DNA of 64,000 bases from CAYMAI01 sp964388445 (lineage in GTDB: Bacteria; 4484-113; JAGGVC01), in contig CAYMAI010000003.1 in assembly GCA_964388445.1 (NCBI GenBank), forward strand, positions 248,001 through 312,000. The letters are read 5' to 3'. Positions 49,504 to 58,755 of the stretch are shown in pieces. A model generated the notes under the pieces. That model saw only the letters and a list, made by a program, of their open reading frames with translations, did not search any database and was not told where the DNA came from. Position 1 is the first letter of the stretch, and the number at the start of each line of letters is the position of its first letter. The translations under genes were made by a program, and so were the position numbers.

Positions 49504-51621
49504 CTATTTTTCTTTCCCGTTATCGTTATCATCGCGCCTAGCGATTAGTCGCGGCTTGCGACGCATTTCTTCTATTTCCTCTTTCACCCTCCACTCCCTC
49601 ACGATGAAGCTCTCTTTTTCAAGCAGGAATTTTTTAACGGCTATCGCGGAAGGCATTGTCATACCTTTAACGGCGGCGAGTTCCTCTACCGGCGCTTCCC
49701 GCATTCGTTTCAAGCTCTTAAAAGCAGCAAGCAGAGCTCGCACGCGTTTTTCGCCAAGTCCTGGCACATCCTCTAATGAGCTTTTTTTCGCGGACACGTC
49801 GCGCCGGGCATGATGATGTCGCTGTGCCCGCCTGTGAGACTCGTCGCGAACGGCGATCGCAAGCGAAAGTCCTGGATCCGTTTCGCCAAGATGAAGCTTT
49901 ATTAAATTGCCGGTATGGTCGTAGAAGTTCAATGTTTCTTCCCGTTTGGCGAGCGAAGCAATTGAAAGCTTGTCCAAAGGATGCTCCTCCACTCGATGCG
50001 CGCCTACCGGAAGGATTTTGCTTTTCGTATCTTCGGCGGAACTACCCGATGCTGAAGTATCGATTTCGTCGTTCTGCGAATCCCCGTTGTCTTCGCTAAA
50101 ATCGCCGTCATGTCTGAATCCAGCCGGATATTCCTGCCGAAGTTCCTTTACAACATTTAAAACCGCGTCAAGCTGTGTTCGCCCGCCGTCGATAAGAATC
50201 AGAGAATCCGGCTTATACCACTTGTCGTCAGAAAGATATCGAAGCAATCGCCGCCGGATTACCTCCCGCATAGCCGTTAAGTCATCTCCGCCGGCATTGC
50301 TTTTAACCGTAAAACTCCTATACGCGGAGTTGTCAGGTTTGCCGTCAGTAAATACAACCATGCTTCCTACCGTTTCGGTTCCACGAGTATGGCTGATGTC
50401 GAATCCTTCGATTCTTCGCGGAATAAACGGCAGGTTTAGGAGTTCTTGCAATCGCTTCATAGCAGGCGTGATTACGAATTCGCCGTCTTTTCCGAGCAGG
50501 CGGGAGCGAAGCCTTTCGGCAGCGTTTTCCATTGCCATTTCAACTAGCTTGCGCTTCCTGCCTCGCGACGGCGAATGAATCGTGACCTTTCTTCCGGCAA
50601 TGCTCGAAAGCCAGTCGGAAGCGAAGTCCGCCGATGAAATCGCCTCGGGTATCAATATTAGAGGCTGAATATGCTGTGGATTTGAATAATACTGCTGGAT
50701 AAAACACTCGAGTATTTCCGCCGTGTCTTCACCCAATTCGTTTTCCATAAGATATTCGATTTCGCCCAGCAAGCGGCCTGCACGAACCGGCATTACAAGC
50801 GCGATAGCCCGATTTTCGCTATAAGCGTAACCTACCACGTCGAAATAGTCGCCAGGCTCGCCCCATAGCGTCTGCCTGTCTTGCGTGCGCTTAACGGCGA
50901 ACAAAATGTCTCTAAGTCTTGCTGCGGCTTCGTATCTTCTGTCTTCGCTCGCTTTGCGCATCCTCTCTTCAATTTCCCGGCGCACTTCTTCTTCTTTGCC
51001 GGAAAAAAAGTCGATGGCTTGACGAGTCAGTTCGGCGTACTCCTCTTTTGTAATCATATCTGAGCATGGCCCACTGCAAAGCTTTAGGTGGTAATCGAGA
51101 CATGGTTTCGGTATAAACCTTTCGCCGTCAAGTTCCAAAGCGCAAGTTCGAAGGTTGAAAAGATTGGCTATGAATTTCAGAGCACGCCTCATCGCGCTAA
51201 CGCTCGTATATGGCCCGAAATAACGGCAACCGTCCTGCTCAACGATTCGAGTAACTTGAAGCCTCGGAAAAGGCTCGTTCGTAGTGATCCTGATGTATGG
51301 ATACTGCTTGTCGTCTTTTAGAAGAATATTGTATGGAGGCTGAAACTGCTTGACCAGGTTGGCTTCCAGAATGAACGCTTCGCTTTCGGTGCGCGTTAAA
51401 AGGACGTCGAAATCCTCCAGTCGCGATAGCATGTATTCGATGTTTTTTCCGTGCTTGGGCGAGCGATTGAAATAGCTCGACACGCGGTCGCGCAAAGACA
51501 GGGCTTTGCCGACGTATAAAATCCGGCCCTTCTTGCCCTTCATCTGGTAAACGCCGGGAGAATGCGGCAAAGCTTTGACTTTGTCGCGTATTTCCTGCGG
51601 CCACTTTCTGAATCTCGTCAC
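49504..51621 (-). CDS. uvrC: Excinuclease ABC subunit C
   Basis: A 705-residue nuclease. The GIY-YIG domain is at the N-terminus (PHSPGVYQMKGKKGRILYVGKALSLRDRV), followed by a UVR motif. The RNase H-like endonuclease domain has FDISHTRGTETVGSMVVF, and the C-terminal helix-hairpin-helix has LEDVPGLGEKRVRALLAAF. An insert of about 70 residues rich in Asp, Ser and His (near DGDFSEDNGDSQNDEID) lies between the last two domains and is unusual. It starts at GTG. TATAAT at 51628-51633 (minus) ends six bases before it, with no ribosome site, so the mRNA is leaderless. It makes the dual incision in nucleotide excision repair. Confidence 0.94.
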   Translation of the reverse strand: MTRFRKWPQEIRDKVKALPHSPGVYQMKGKKGRILYVGKALSLRDRVSSYFNRSPKHGKNIEYMLSRLEDFDVLLTRTESEAFILEANLVKQFQPPYNILLKDDKQYPYIRITTNEPFPRLQVTRIVEQDGCRYFGPYTSVSAMRRALKFIANLFNLRTCALELDGERFIPKPCLDYHLKLCSGPCSDMITKEEYAELTRQAIDFFSGKEEEVRREIEERMRKASEDRRYEAAARLRDILFAVKRTQDRQTLWGEPGDYFDVVGYAYSENRAIALVMPVRAGRLLGEIEYLMENELGEDTAEILECFIQQYYSNPQHIQPLILIPEAISSADFASDWLSSIAGRKVTIHSPSRGRKRKLVEMAMENAAERLRSRLLGKDGEFVITPAMKRLQELLNLPFIPRRIEGFDISHTRGTETVGSMVVFTDGKPDNSAYRSFTVKSNAGGDDLTAMREVIRRRLLRYLSDDKWYKPDSLILIDGGRTQLDAVLNVVKELRQEYPAGFRHDGDFSEDNGDSQNDEIDTSASGSSAEDTKSKILPVGAHRVEEHPLDKLSIASLAKREETLNFYDHTGNLIKLHLGETDPGLSLAIAVRDESHRRAQRHHHARRDVSAKKSSLEDVPGLGEKRVRALLAAFKSLKRMREAPVEELAAVKGMTMPSAIAVKKFLLEKESFIVREWRVKEEIEEMRRKPRLIARRDDNDNGKEK

Positions 51622-51627
51622 GAATGA

Positions 51628-51683
51628 ATTATATCCCTCGATGCCTATGCGGGACTTGACTTATATTTTGTTTATGCTATACT
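51628..51683. promoter_or_regulatory. Divergent lexA and uvrC promoters
   Basis: Plus strand: TTGACT (51656-51661), 16-bp spacer, TATACT (51678-51683), ten bases before the lexA ATG. Minus strand: TATAAT (51628-51633), six bases before the uvrC GTG. A 72-base gap serves both genes, so LexA autoregulation could also control uvrC. No GAAC-N4-GTTC or CTG-N10-CAG box is present, so the LexA operator of this organism must be different. Confidence 0.65.
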
Positions 51684-51693
51684 CCTGTATGTT

Positions 51694-52305
51694 ATGAGCA
51701 GAAGAATCACTGACAATCAACGCAAGGTGTTGGAGCTTGTCGCGGATTTTATGGACGAAAACTCGTTTCCGCCTACCATTCGCGACATCGCCGCGCTGTA
51801 CGACTGCAGCGTTAAAGGCGCGTACGACCACATTCTGGCGCTCGAAAAGAAGGGCTACCTCGAGCGCAACAAGCAAAGGAGCCGCGGAATAGTCCTTACG
51901 CAGAAGGCCGACGCCGAACTGTCGCGAGGGGAGGACGGCGTTATACCGCTATACGGAAACATCGCCGCCGGGCCGGCAATATTCGCAGACGACAACGTGC
52001 AAGGCGCTTTTACCTATCCGGGTGGGCTTCCAGATTCCGGCGAGTTTTTCGCTCTTCAAGTTAAGGGCGATTCGATGACAGGCATAGGCATCTTCGAGCT
52101 TGATACGGTGATAATCCGCCGTCAGGAAAAGGTAGCAACCGGTGAAATCGCCGCCTGCCTGCTGGAAGACGAGGCGACTTTAAAACAGCTGTTGTACAAA
52201 CGCGACCGCGTGATACTTCGAAGTTTTAATCCGAAATATCCCGACAAAGAATTCAAATCCGTCAGAGTTCTAGGAAAGCTATACGGGCTGTTTAGGCAAT
52301 ATTGA
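51694..52305 (+). CDS. lexA: LexA repressor
   Basis: A 203-residue SOS repressor. The N-terminal winged helix is ITDNQRKVLELVADFMDENSFPPTIRDIAALYDCSVKGAYDHILALEKKGYL. The autocleavage site is Ala-Gly in NIAAGPAIF, the catalytic Ser lies in VKGDSMTG and the Lys in DEATLKQ. The message has a leader of only about 3 bases (see promoter entry). It is divergent from uvrC, and the recognition helix (RDIAALYDCSVKGAYDHI) is unlike that of E. coli, so a different operator is expected. Confidence 0.95.
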   Translation: MSRRITDNQRKVLELVADFMDENSFPPTIRDIAALYDCSVKGAYDHILALEKKGYLERNKQRSRGIVLTQKADAELSRGEDGVIPLYGNIAAGPAIFADDNVQGAFTYPGGLPDSGEFFALQVKGDSMTGIGIFELDTVIIRRQEKVATGEIAACLLEDEATLKQLLYKRDRVILRSFNPKYPDKEFKSVRVLGKLYGLFRQY

Positions 52306-52347
52306 CGGTTCCCCCGGATTCATAAAGACGTCAATTATTCGGTTGGC

Positions 52348-53556
52348 TTAGCCGCCGCCGCTTTTATGGCAAACTTTGCCGCCGATAATCGTACAAACGG
52401 ATTCCTCGCGGCGGGTTAATACCTCGTGGATGACTTCGCTTCGGGACTCACCGCCGATTCCATCCCAGACCGTTAAATCGGCGACTTGTCCGGGGAAAAC
52501 TCGCCCAAGCCTGCCGTCGAGACCGAGCGGTCTAAGTCCGTTAACGGTAATCGAATCGAGCACATCTTCGAGATTCATTTCAGGAAAAGCCTTCATCATT
52601 ACTCGCGCTTCCAGCACCATGCTTAGCGCCTCGTTCGAGGCTAGCGAGTCCGTCCCGAGTGCGACGTTTATACCCGCCTTTTGATAGGTTTCGACGGGAT
52701 GCTTTGGATGTTTGAAATATTTATGGCTGTTCGGGCAATATACAGCGGTGATGCCGCTTTTCCTTAGAAAATATAAGTCGTTGTCTTCGTAATAATTAAG
52801 ATGGACTCCGTATGTCCGGCGGTTCAACATACCGATTTTGTAGAAATACTCGACCGGAGTAACGCCCTTCCCTTGCCAGTTTTCGTCGTATGCGCCCGCC
52901 TTGCGAAGCAGTTTTTCGATTTTTGGGTTGTGACTGCGTACGAATTCGATTTCGTCGCGCATCTCCGAAAGGTGAGTGCTGATCGGCTTTCGGTTTTTGT
53001 CCGCGAATTTGCGGCATGCCAATGCAACTTCGCTGGATGCGGTATAAGGGGCATGAACTGCGTAACTATACTCAGTGCGGTTGTGTTCATCGGAAAGATC
53101 CGGCGAGTGATTATCGAATTCAAACATTTCTCGAAACGGAAAATAACGAAGTCCCGTTGCATGAATTTCCTGAAATGGAAGATGCATCGTATAGTGGTCA
53201 ACAAGCGTCGTTGTACCGGCGCGTATCATTTTTTGAATTGAAGGAAACGGATTCGGCGAGGGTGGATTCGGGCCGAACTTGATATCTCTTATTGCCTGAA
53301 GCCAATCGATAAAACTGCCGTTGAAATCAATTTTTCCTTCGCACCAATCGAGTTCCAGATGACAGTGCGAATTGGTGAATCCGGGAAGGATCGCCGAATC
53401 CGGAAAATCCAGCACCAAATCGCCGGAGTTGTGCGAGCGGAGGGTTTCGAAACCGCCAAGCGCGACAATTCTGCCGCCTTCGATTCGAACAGCCTTCTCG
53501 CGCAAAAGCCGACGGCCGTCGGCTAATACTAATTTTGCTTTGACGATTATGCCCAT
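52348..53556 (-). CDS. Amidohydrolase family protein (cytosine deaminase/chlorohydrolase type)
   Basis: A 402-residue metal-dependent hydrolase. The N-terminal small beta domain is followed by the barrel. Metal and active-site residues are visible in LPGFTNSHCHLELD, ISTHLSEMRDEIEF, YGVHLNYYEDNDLYFL, YCPNSHKYF and LGTDSLASNEALSM. A C-terminal NGLRPLGLDGRLGRVFPGQVADLTVWD segment is typical of the SsnA/TrzN/MtaD group, which deaminate purine- or pterin-like rings. Substrate undecided. An extended -10 (TGTTATAAT, minus, 53580-53588) lies 23 bases before the ATG; there is no obvious ribosome site. Confidence 0.85.
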   Translation of the reverse strand: MGIIVKAKLVLADGRRLLREKAVRIEGGRIVALGGFETLRSHNSGDLVLDFPDSAILPGFTNSHCHLELDWCEGKIDFNGSFIDWLQAIRDIKFGPNPPSPNPFPSIQKMIRAGTTTLVDHYTMHLPFQEIHATGLRYFPFREMFEFDNHSPDLSDEHNRTEYSYAVHAPYTASSEVALACRKFADKNRKPISTHLSEMRDEIEFVRSHNPKIEKLLRKAGAYDENWQGKGVTPVEYFYKIGMLNRRTYGVHLNYYEDNDLYFLRKSGITAVYCPNSHKYFKHPKHPVETYQKAGINVALGTDSLASNEALSMVLEARVMMKAFPEMNLEDVLDSITVNGLRPLGLDGRLGRVFPGQVADLTVWDGIGGESRSEVIHEVLTRREESVCTIIGGKVCHKSGGG

Positions 53557-53652
53557 CTATTACTGCAATTAAAAACGGGATTATAACACGCCAAACGTGC
53601 GTTATTATTGTTGTTTCCATTGTAATCCGCTACAAATCGGCGTACCGGCGGT

Positions 53653-54264
53653 TTATCTTTCATTAACCTTTTTAAGCGCGGCTTTGATTAAGTTCGGGGC
53701 ATCCATTTCTTCGTTCGTACTGGCTTGGGCTGCCGTAACCGCTCTTATTGCAGCCTGATGCGGAAATCCAAGACCCACCAGCGCCTGCACGGCTTCCGTT
53801 TCAGCTTTTGTCGTTTTTCCCGCCATGTCTTCGAATCCCGCTTTGGCGCCGGGAACGAACGCGAAGCCGGCAGCTTTGTCCTTAAGTTCGAGTACGATTT
53901 TCTCTGCTTTCTTCTGCCCTATTCCCGGTGCGGCCGTCAGCGTTCTTGAATCGCCGGATTGAATGGCACGAATTACGGCATCGCCGCCCAGTTCCAATAT
54001 GCTTAACGCGGCCCGCGGCCCCACTTGATTTGCCGTTAAAAGCAGTCTAAAAACATCCCTGTCGAAAGCGGATTTGAAGCCATAAATAAGCGGCCGCTCA
54101 GCAGTAATAATCATGTGCGTGAACAGCCTTGCTTCGTCCCCCTCTGCAAAACCGAAGTCGTAGCCACCCGGAGTATGGACTTCGAACGCTATCGGACCGA
54201 CAGCCAGCTCGATAAGTCCGGTGGAAATTACGCGAGCGATTTTTCCGTCCAAAAACGCAATCAT
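53653..54264 (-). CDS. ruvA: Holliday junction helicase subunit RuvA
   Basis: A 203-residue protein. The N-terminal OB fold (MIAFLDGKIARVISTGLIELAVG) is followed by helix-hairpin-helix motifs (LLTANQVGPRAALSIL and LTAAPGIGQKKAEKIVLEL) and the C-terminal RuvB-binding domain (AVQALVGLGFPHQAAIRAV). It holds the Holliday junction and loads RuvB. It overlaps the ruvC stop by 4 bases. No ruvB follows, which breaks the common ruvAB pairing. Confidence 0.94.
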   Translation of the reverse strand: MIAFLDGKIARVISTGLIELAVGPIAFEVHTPGGYDFGFAEGDEARLFTHMIITAERPLIYGFKSAFDRDVFRLLLTANQVGPRAALSILELGGDAVIRAIQSGDSRTLTAAPGIGQKKAEKIVLELKDKAAGFAFVPGAKAGFEDMAGKTTKAETEAVQALVGLGFPHQAAIRAVTAAQASTNEEMDAPNLIKAALKKVNER

Positions 54265-54743
54265 AATGAAGCGCCGCCTTTCTTGAATGCATGGCAGACG
54301 GCTACTGCCATTGCGTCTATTTCGTCGTCCAATTTGCCGTTCGGATTTATTCCCAATAGCCGCACTACCATGAACTTCACTTGAGATTTCGCGGCATTTC
54401 CGCTGGACGTAAGCGTAAGTTTGACCGTATTTGGAGTGTATTCGTAAATATGAACTCCGAGCTTTGACGCCGCAAGCATAATTACGCCGCGGGCATGCGC
54501 AACGCCCATCGCAGTCTTGGTATTTTTGGCGAAAAAAAGCTCTTCGAGCGCCATCGCATCCGGACCGAAGCGGCCAATCGTTTCCGTAATCGAGTCGAAA
54601 AGCATATGAAGTCTATCCGCGAAATTCGACATGGAGTCGGTTTCCGTCAGGCCGCTATGAACTAGATCGAGTTTGTTGCCAGTCGCATCGACAACGGCGA
54701 AGCCGATTCTGTGATAGCCAGGATCGACGCCTATGATGCGCAA
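54261..54743 (-). CDS. ruvC: Holliday junction resolvase RuvC
   Basis: A 160-residue nuclease that cuts Holliday junctions. Catalytic acidic residues are in MRIIGVDPGYHRIG, ALEELFFAKNTKTAMG and DDEIDAMAVAVCHA. It starts at TTG directly after the yebC stop (TAGTTG), with AGGTGG eight bases upstream. YebC-RuvC-RuvA is a conserved order. Confidence 0.94.
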   Translation of the reverse strand: MRIIGVDPGYHRIGFAVVDATGNKLDLVHSGLTETDSMSNFADRLHMLFDSITETIGRFGPDAMALEELFFAKNTKTAMGVAHARGVIMLAASKLGVHIYEYTPNTVKLTLTSSGNAAKSQVKFMVVRLLGINPNGKLDDEIDAMAVAVCHAFKKGGASL

Positions 54744-55496
54744 CTACTCCGCCACCTTTTCTAGTAGAGCGTCTTCCATCTCCCAATTCGAGCTGACCTT
54801 TTGAACGTCGTCCAAATCCTCGAGCGCATCGATCAGCCTGAAAACCTGAGTGGCGGATTTTTCGTCGGCAATCTCGACAGTCGTTTTCGGAACTAATACC
54901 AAATCGGCATCGTGAGGATGAAGACCTTTATCCTTAAAGTAATCTCGAACGGCGCCGAAGTCCTCCGGCCCGCAGGTGATAACGTAGTTTCCTTCTTCCA
55001 TTGAAAAGTCTTCCGCGGAGGATTCGATAATGTGTTCCATCAGCGCTTCTTCGGTCAATCCAGGCGATGGAATTTCCAGCCGTCCTTTTCGGTCGAACAT
55101 CCAAGCGACGCAGCCGTTTTCGCCAAGATTGCCGCCGTTCTTCGAAAATGCATGACGAACATCACTTACGGTTCTGTTTCGATTATCGGTGAGGCATTCC
55201 ACAATTATTGCCACACCTGAAGGGCCGTAACCTTCGAAAACAATGCGCTCGAAAGACGTACCGCCCGCTTCACCGCTACCACGCGCAATAGCGCGCTCGA
55301 TTGTCTCCTTGGGCATGTTCGACTCGCGAGCCTTCGCGAGTATCGTGCGCAGCGATGCGTTGGTATCTTCGTCAGGCCCGCTTTCGCGAACGGAAACCAC
55401 AATTTCACGAATAATTTTCGAGAAAATTTTGCCCCGCTTGGCGTCTTGCGCTCCTTTGCGGTGCTTTATCGAACTCCATTTATTGTGTCCGCTCAT
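54744..55496 (-). CDS. yebC: YebC/PmpR family regulatory protein
   Basis: A 250-residue protein with the unmistakable family start MSGHNKWSSIKHRKGAQDAKRGKIFSK and GRNRTV-type loop (LTDNRNRTVSDVRHAFSKNGG). Members act as DNA-binding regulators or as translation factors that relieve ribosome stalling at proline stretches. It is followed immediately by ruvC, the usual neighbour. Confidence 0.95.
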   Translation of the reverse strand: MSGHNKWSSIKHRKGAQDAKRGKIFSKIIREIVVSVRESGPDEDTNASLRTILAKARESNMPKETIERAIARGSGEAGGTSFERIVFEGYGPSGVAIIVECLTDNRNRTVSDVRHAFSKNGGNLGENGCVAWMFDRKGRLEIPSPGLTEEALMEHIIESSAEDFSMEEGNYVITCGPEDFGAVRDYFKDKGLHPHDADLVLVPKTTVEIADEKSATQVFRLIDALEDLDDVQKVSSNWEMEDALLEKVAE

Positions 55497-55567
55497 ACCA
55501 TCACTCCCAATTCGCGCACAAGCGAAACCTCGATTGCAATCACGAAAAATCTTACCAAATTACCGGT

Positions 55568-57112
55568 TTAGCGCGCATATTCGACCTCGCGCACTTCACG
55601 AATCAACGTAACTTTGATCATTCCCGGATATTCGAGTTCCTTTTCGATTTGCCGGGCGATTTTCCTACACAAATCCCACGATAGCACGTCATCCACAATC
55701 TCGGGTTTTACAAGAACTCTAAGTTCCCTGCCCGCCTGAATAGCGAACACCTTTTCGACGCCGGCAAATTTCGCCGCCACTTCTTCAAGCTTCGTTAGCC
55801 TTTGAATGTAGCTTTGGATCGCTTCGCCGCGCGCGCCCGGCCTGCTTGCGCTTAGCGCATCCGCGATTTGGACGATCGCCGCTTCCGCGGTTTGATCTAT
55901 GTCGCCATGATGTGCGCCGATAACATTCAGTACAATGGGGTGCTCGCCGTACTTTCTTGCGATTTCCATTCCGACTTCGGGATGGCTGCCTTCCATTTCC
56001 GCAACAACCGCCTTGCCGACGTCGTGCAACAAGCCGCCCCGCTTGGCCAATTTTACGGATTTGAATCCGAGTTCTGACGCAATCACGCCGGCAATATGAG
56101 CGACTTCCACGCTGTGCTTCAGTACGTTTTGACCGTAGCTGGTTCTGAACTTGAGTTTGCCGAGCAGCTTTACGAGCTCTTGATGAAGCCCGCTAACGCC
56201 AGTTTGAAAACATGCTTCCTGGCCCGCTTCCCAAATGATTTCGTCAAGCTCTGCAGTGACTTTTTCGACTATTTCCTCGATTTTCGCCGGATGAATCCGT
56301 CCGTCAGTTACCAGCCTGTCCATCGAACGGCGCGCTATCTCGCGTCTAATCGGATCGAAACAGGACAACACGACAACGCCCGGTGTGTCGTCGATTATTA
56401 CGTCAACGCCTGTCGCGGCCTCGATTGCCCTAATGTTCCTGCCCTCTCGTCCGATAATGCGGCCTTTCATGTCGTCGTCTTTGAGCTCGACTGTTGAAAT
56501 TATGGCCTCGCTGTAATGGTCAACCGTCGTTCGCTGCATCGCGTCAATCAGAATATGACGAGCTTTGGTCATCGAAGCGAGCTTTGCTTCTTCCTCAATT
56601 TCTCGAACCATTTTGGCGATTTCGTGCCCGAATTCCTCACGTGCCCTGAGCAAGACAATTTCCTTCGCCTCATCTTTCGATAGCTGAGCAATTTCCTCGT
56701 ACTTCGCTTCGATGTCGGAAAGCTTCTGCTCGGCTACCCTTTCCTTTTCATCCGCCTGTTCCAGCGTTTTATCGGCTTGGGTCAGCTTGGCTTCGAGCCT
56801 GTCCTGATTTCTCTGAAGCCTTTCTTCCTGCTTGTAAAGGGCACGTTCTTTATTCTTAAGGTCTTTCTCCTTATTATTGGCATCGCGCTGAGCGCGTTCC
56901 TTGATTCTCTGCGCTTCTTCCTTTGCATCCGCCACGATTCGCTTCGCCTCCGCCGAGGCGCGCTCCAGTTCCAATGCGGCTTTTTGGGCCGCGTCGTCCA
57001 TAATTTTTTTCGCCTTGCCCCGGTAAATGATGGGACAGGCGATGAAGTGGCCCACGGCCGCGCCCGCGACTAAGCCGACGGCGGCCAGTATCCAAATCAA
57101 AAAAGTTGGCAT
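55568..57112 (-). CDS. rny: Ribonuclease Y
   Basis: A 514-residue membrane-anchored endonuclease, starting at ATG 57112; a GTG one codon upstream is an alternative. Order: N-terminal membrane helix (FLIWILAAVGLVAGAAVGHF), a long charged coiled coil (about residues 30-190), a KH domain (GRIIGREGRNIRAIEAATGVDVIIDDTP) and an HD domain (HSVEVAHIAGVIA, GLLHDVGKAV, GAHHGDI). RNase Y initiates mRNA decay. It shares this position near recA in many bacteria. Confidence 0.95.
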   Translation of the reverse strand: MPTFLIWILAAVGLVAGAAVGHFIACPIIYRGKAKKIMDDAAQKAALELERASAEAKRIVADAKEEAQRIKERAQRDANNKEKDLKNKERALYKQEERLQRNQDRLEAKLTQADKTLEQADEKERVAEQKLSDIEAKYEEIAQLSKDEAKEIVLLRAREEFGHEIAKMVREIEEEAKLASMTKARHILIDAMQRTTVDHYSEAIISTVELKDDDMKGRIIGREGRNIRAIEAATGVDVIIDDTPGVVVLSCFDPIRREIARRSMDRLVTDGRIHPAKIEEIVEKVTAELDEIIWEAGQEACFQTGVSGLHQELVKLLGKLKFRTSYGQNVLKHSVEVAHIAGVIASELGFKSVKLAKRGGLLHDVGKAVVAEMEGSHPEVGMEIARKYGEHPIVLNVIGAHHGDIDQTAEAAIVQIADALSASRPGARGEAIQSYIQRLTKLEEVAAKFAGVEKVFAIQAGRELRVLVKPEIVDDVLSWDLCRKIARQIEKELEYPGMIKVTLIREVREVEYAR

Positions 57113-57168
57113 CACATATCACCCGCTTACTGAATTGCCCCGCGCAGGGGCCTTGTTTCGAAAGAATT

Positions 57169-58200
57169 TCAAGCATCCGCTTCCTCTGCATCATGAGAAA
57201 AGGAAAAATCTATCCCCGAAGAATCGAGGATTTTCGACTTGATATCGGCAAATAGCTTCGCATCGTCACCGATTAGCTGTTTGGCGCTTTCTCTGCCTTG
57301 ACCGAGCTTAACTTCGCCGTAGTTGTACCAGGAGCCGCTTTTGGTGACGATTCCTTTTTCAACTGCGAGGTCGAGGAGGTCACCGCTGCGAGAAATTCCA
57401 TGGCCGAAAATAATGTCGAATTGCGCCTTCTTAAACGGCGGCGCAACCTTGTTTTTTACTACTTTGGCGGTGACGATATTCCCGATGACTTCCGTCCCCA
57501 CCTTTACGCTGTCCGACCGGCGGACTTCGATGCGCACCGAGGCATAAAACTTCAGCGCCCTTCCGCCCGTCGTTGTCTCCGGATTTCCGAAAACGATTCC
57601 GATTTTTTCCCTTATTTGGTTAATAAAGACAAGTATCGTGTTCGACTTGTGCACAATTGCGGTCAATTTGCGAAGCGCTTGGCTCATTAGTCTCGCCTGA
57701 AGCCCCATGTGCGCATCGCCCATTTCGCCGTCTATTTCAGCCTTCGGTACCAGCGCGGCGACGCTGTCCACAACGATTACGTCGATGGCGCCGCTTCGAA
57801 CCAGCATTTCGCATATTTCGAGCGCCTGCTCGCCGGTATCCGGTTGGGCGATTAAAAGCTCGTCTATTTTCACGCCCAGTTTTGCCGCGTATTCCGGATC
57901 GACCGCGTGCTCGGCATCGATAATCGCGGCCTTCCCGCCTTTCGCCTGAGCTTCCGCGATTACGTGAAGAGCAAGCGTAGTTTTGCCGCTCGATTCCGGG
58001 CCGTAAATTTCGACGATTCTGCCGCAAGGCAAACCGCCCGTTCCGAGCGCAATGTCGAGCGCAAGGCTGCCCGTAGAAATGACGGCGGTTTTTACCTTGG
58101 GATGCTCGCCAAGCTTCATAATCGCGCCCTTTCCGAACTGCCGTTCGATTTGGGCTTTGGCTGCGTCGAGCGCCTTTTCTTTATCCGTTTGAGTGGCCAT
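57169..58200 (-). CDS. recA: Recombinase RecA
   Basis: A 343-residue recombinase from ATG 58200 (MATQTDKEKALDAAKAQIE), with AGGGAG seven bases upstream; an upstream in-frame extension lies inside pncC. Walker A is GPESSGKTT, Walker B VIVVDSVAALVP, and the L2 region INQIREKIGIVFGNPETTTGGRALKF. It promotes homologous pairing and LexA autocleavage. No LexA-like inverted repeat is visible between it and pncC. Confidence 0.97.
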   Translation of the reverse strand: MATQTDKEKALDAAKAQIERQFGKGAIMKLGEHPKVKTAVISTGSLALDIALGTGGLPCGRIVEIYGPESSGKTTLALHVIAEAQAKGGKAAIIDAEHAVDPEYAAKLGVKIDELLIAQPDTGEQALEICEMLVRSGAIDVIVVDSVAALVPKAEIDGEMGDAHMGLQARLMSQALRKLTAIVHKSNTILVFINQIREKIGIVFGNPETTTGGRALKFYASVRIEVRRSDSVKVGTEVIGNIVTAKVVKNKVAPPFKKAQFDIIFGHGISRSGDLLDLAVEKGIVTKSGSWYNYGEVKLGQGRESAKQLIGDDAKLFADIKSKILDSSGIDFSFSHDAEEADA

Positions 58201-58705
58201 TTCGAATCTCCCTGTGCAAAATGGATTCTTGAAAAACCGATAAAAGCAATTCAATCGCGGCGGCTGCCGCGGAATTTCTGATTTCTTCGCGATCTCCTTG
58301 CAGGCGAAGTTCTTTTGCTATCGATACCGACTCGCCGGCCACCGCGATGAATACGAGGCCGACGGGTTTAGACGCGCTACCGCCGCCGGGGCCGGCAATG
58401 CCGGTGATGGCTACCCCGAAGTCTGCGCCGCCTGCATTTCGCGCGCCTTCGGCCATTTGTGACACGACTTCTTCGCTTACGGCGCCATGCTCCGCGATTT
58501 GGCGCGAGTTTACGCCGAGAAGCCGCACTTTAACGCCGTTGGCGTACGCGACAATTCCGCCGAGGAAAACCTTGCTGGAATCGGGAACGTGAGTCAGCGC
58601 TGCGGATACCAGTCCGCCTGTGCATGATTCCGCGGTGAAAACGGTTTTGCCGCCCGCGGTGAAGCTTTCTATAACTTGTCTCGCAAGTTCGTGCAGCTTG
58701 TCCAC
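58181..58705 (-). CDS. pncC: Nicotinamide-nucleotide amidohydrolase (CinA C-terminal domain)
   Basis: A 174-residue protein starting at GTG 58705, with GAGGG four bases upstream. It contains only the CinA C-terminal domain: TVFTAESCTGGLVSAALTHVPDSSKVFLGGIVAYAN, GAVSEEV, AITGIAGPGGGSASKPVGLVFIAV. It deamidates NMN to nicotinic acid mononucleotide. The N-terminal CinA domain is absent. It overlaps recA by 20 bases, so the two are co-transcribed, as cinA-recA often are. Confidence 0.93.
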   Translation of the reverse strand: MDKLHELARQVIESFTAGGKTVFTAESCTGGLVSAALTHVPDSSKVFLGGIVAYANGVKVRLLGVNSRQIAEHGAVSEEVVSQMAEGARNAGGADFGVAITGIAGPGGGSASKPVGLVFIAVAGESVSIAKELRLQGDREEIRNSAAAAAIELLLSVFQESILHREIRNGHSNG

Positions 58706-58755
58706 TATTCCCTCAAGCGAGGGGGAAACCGCACTGCAAAAGGAAAAATCGAGCT

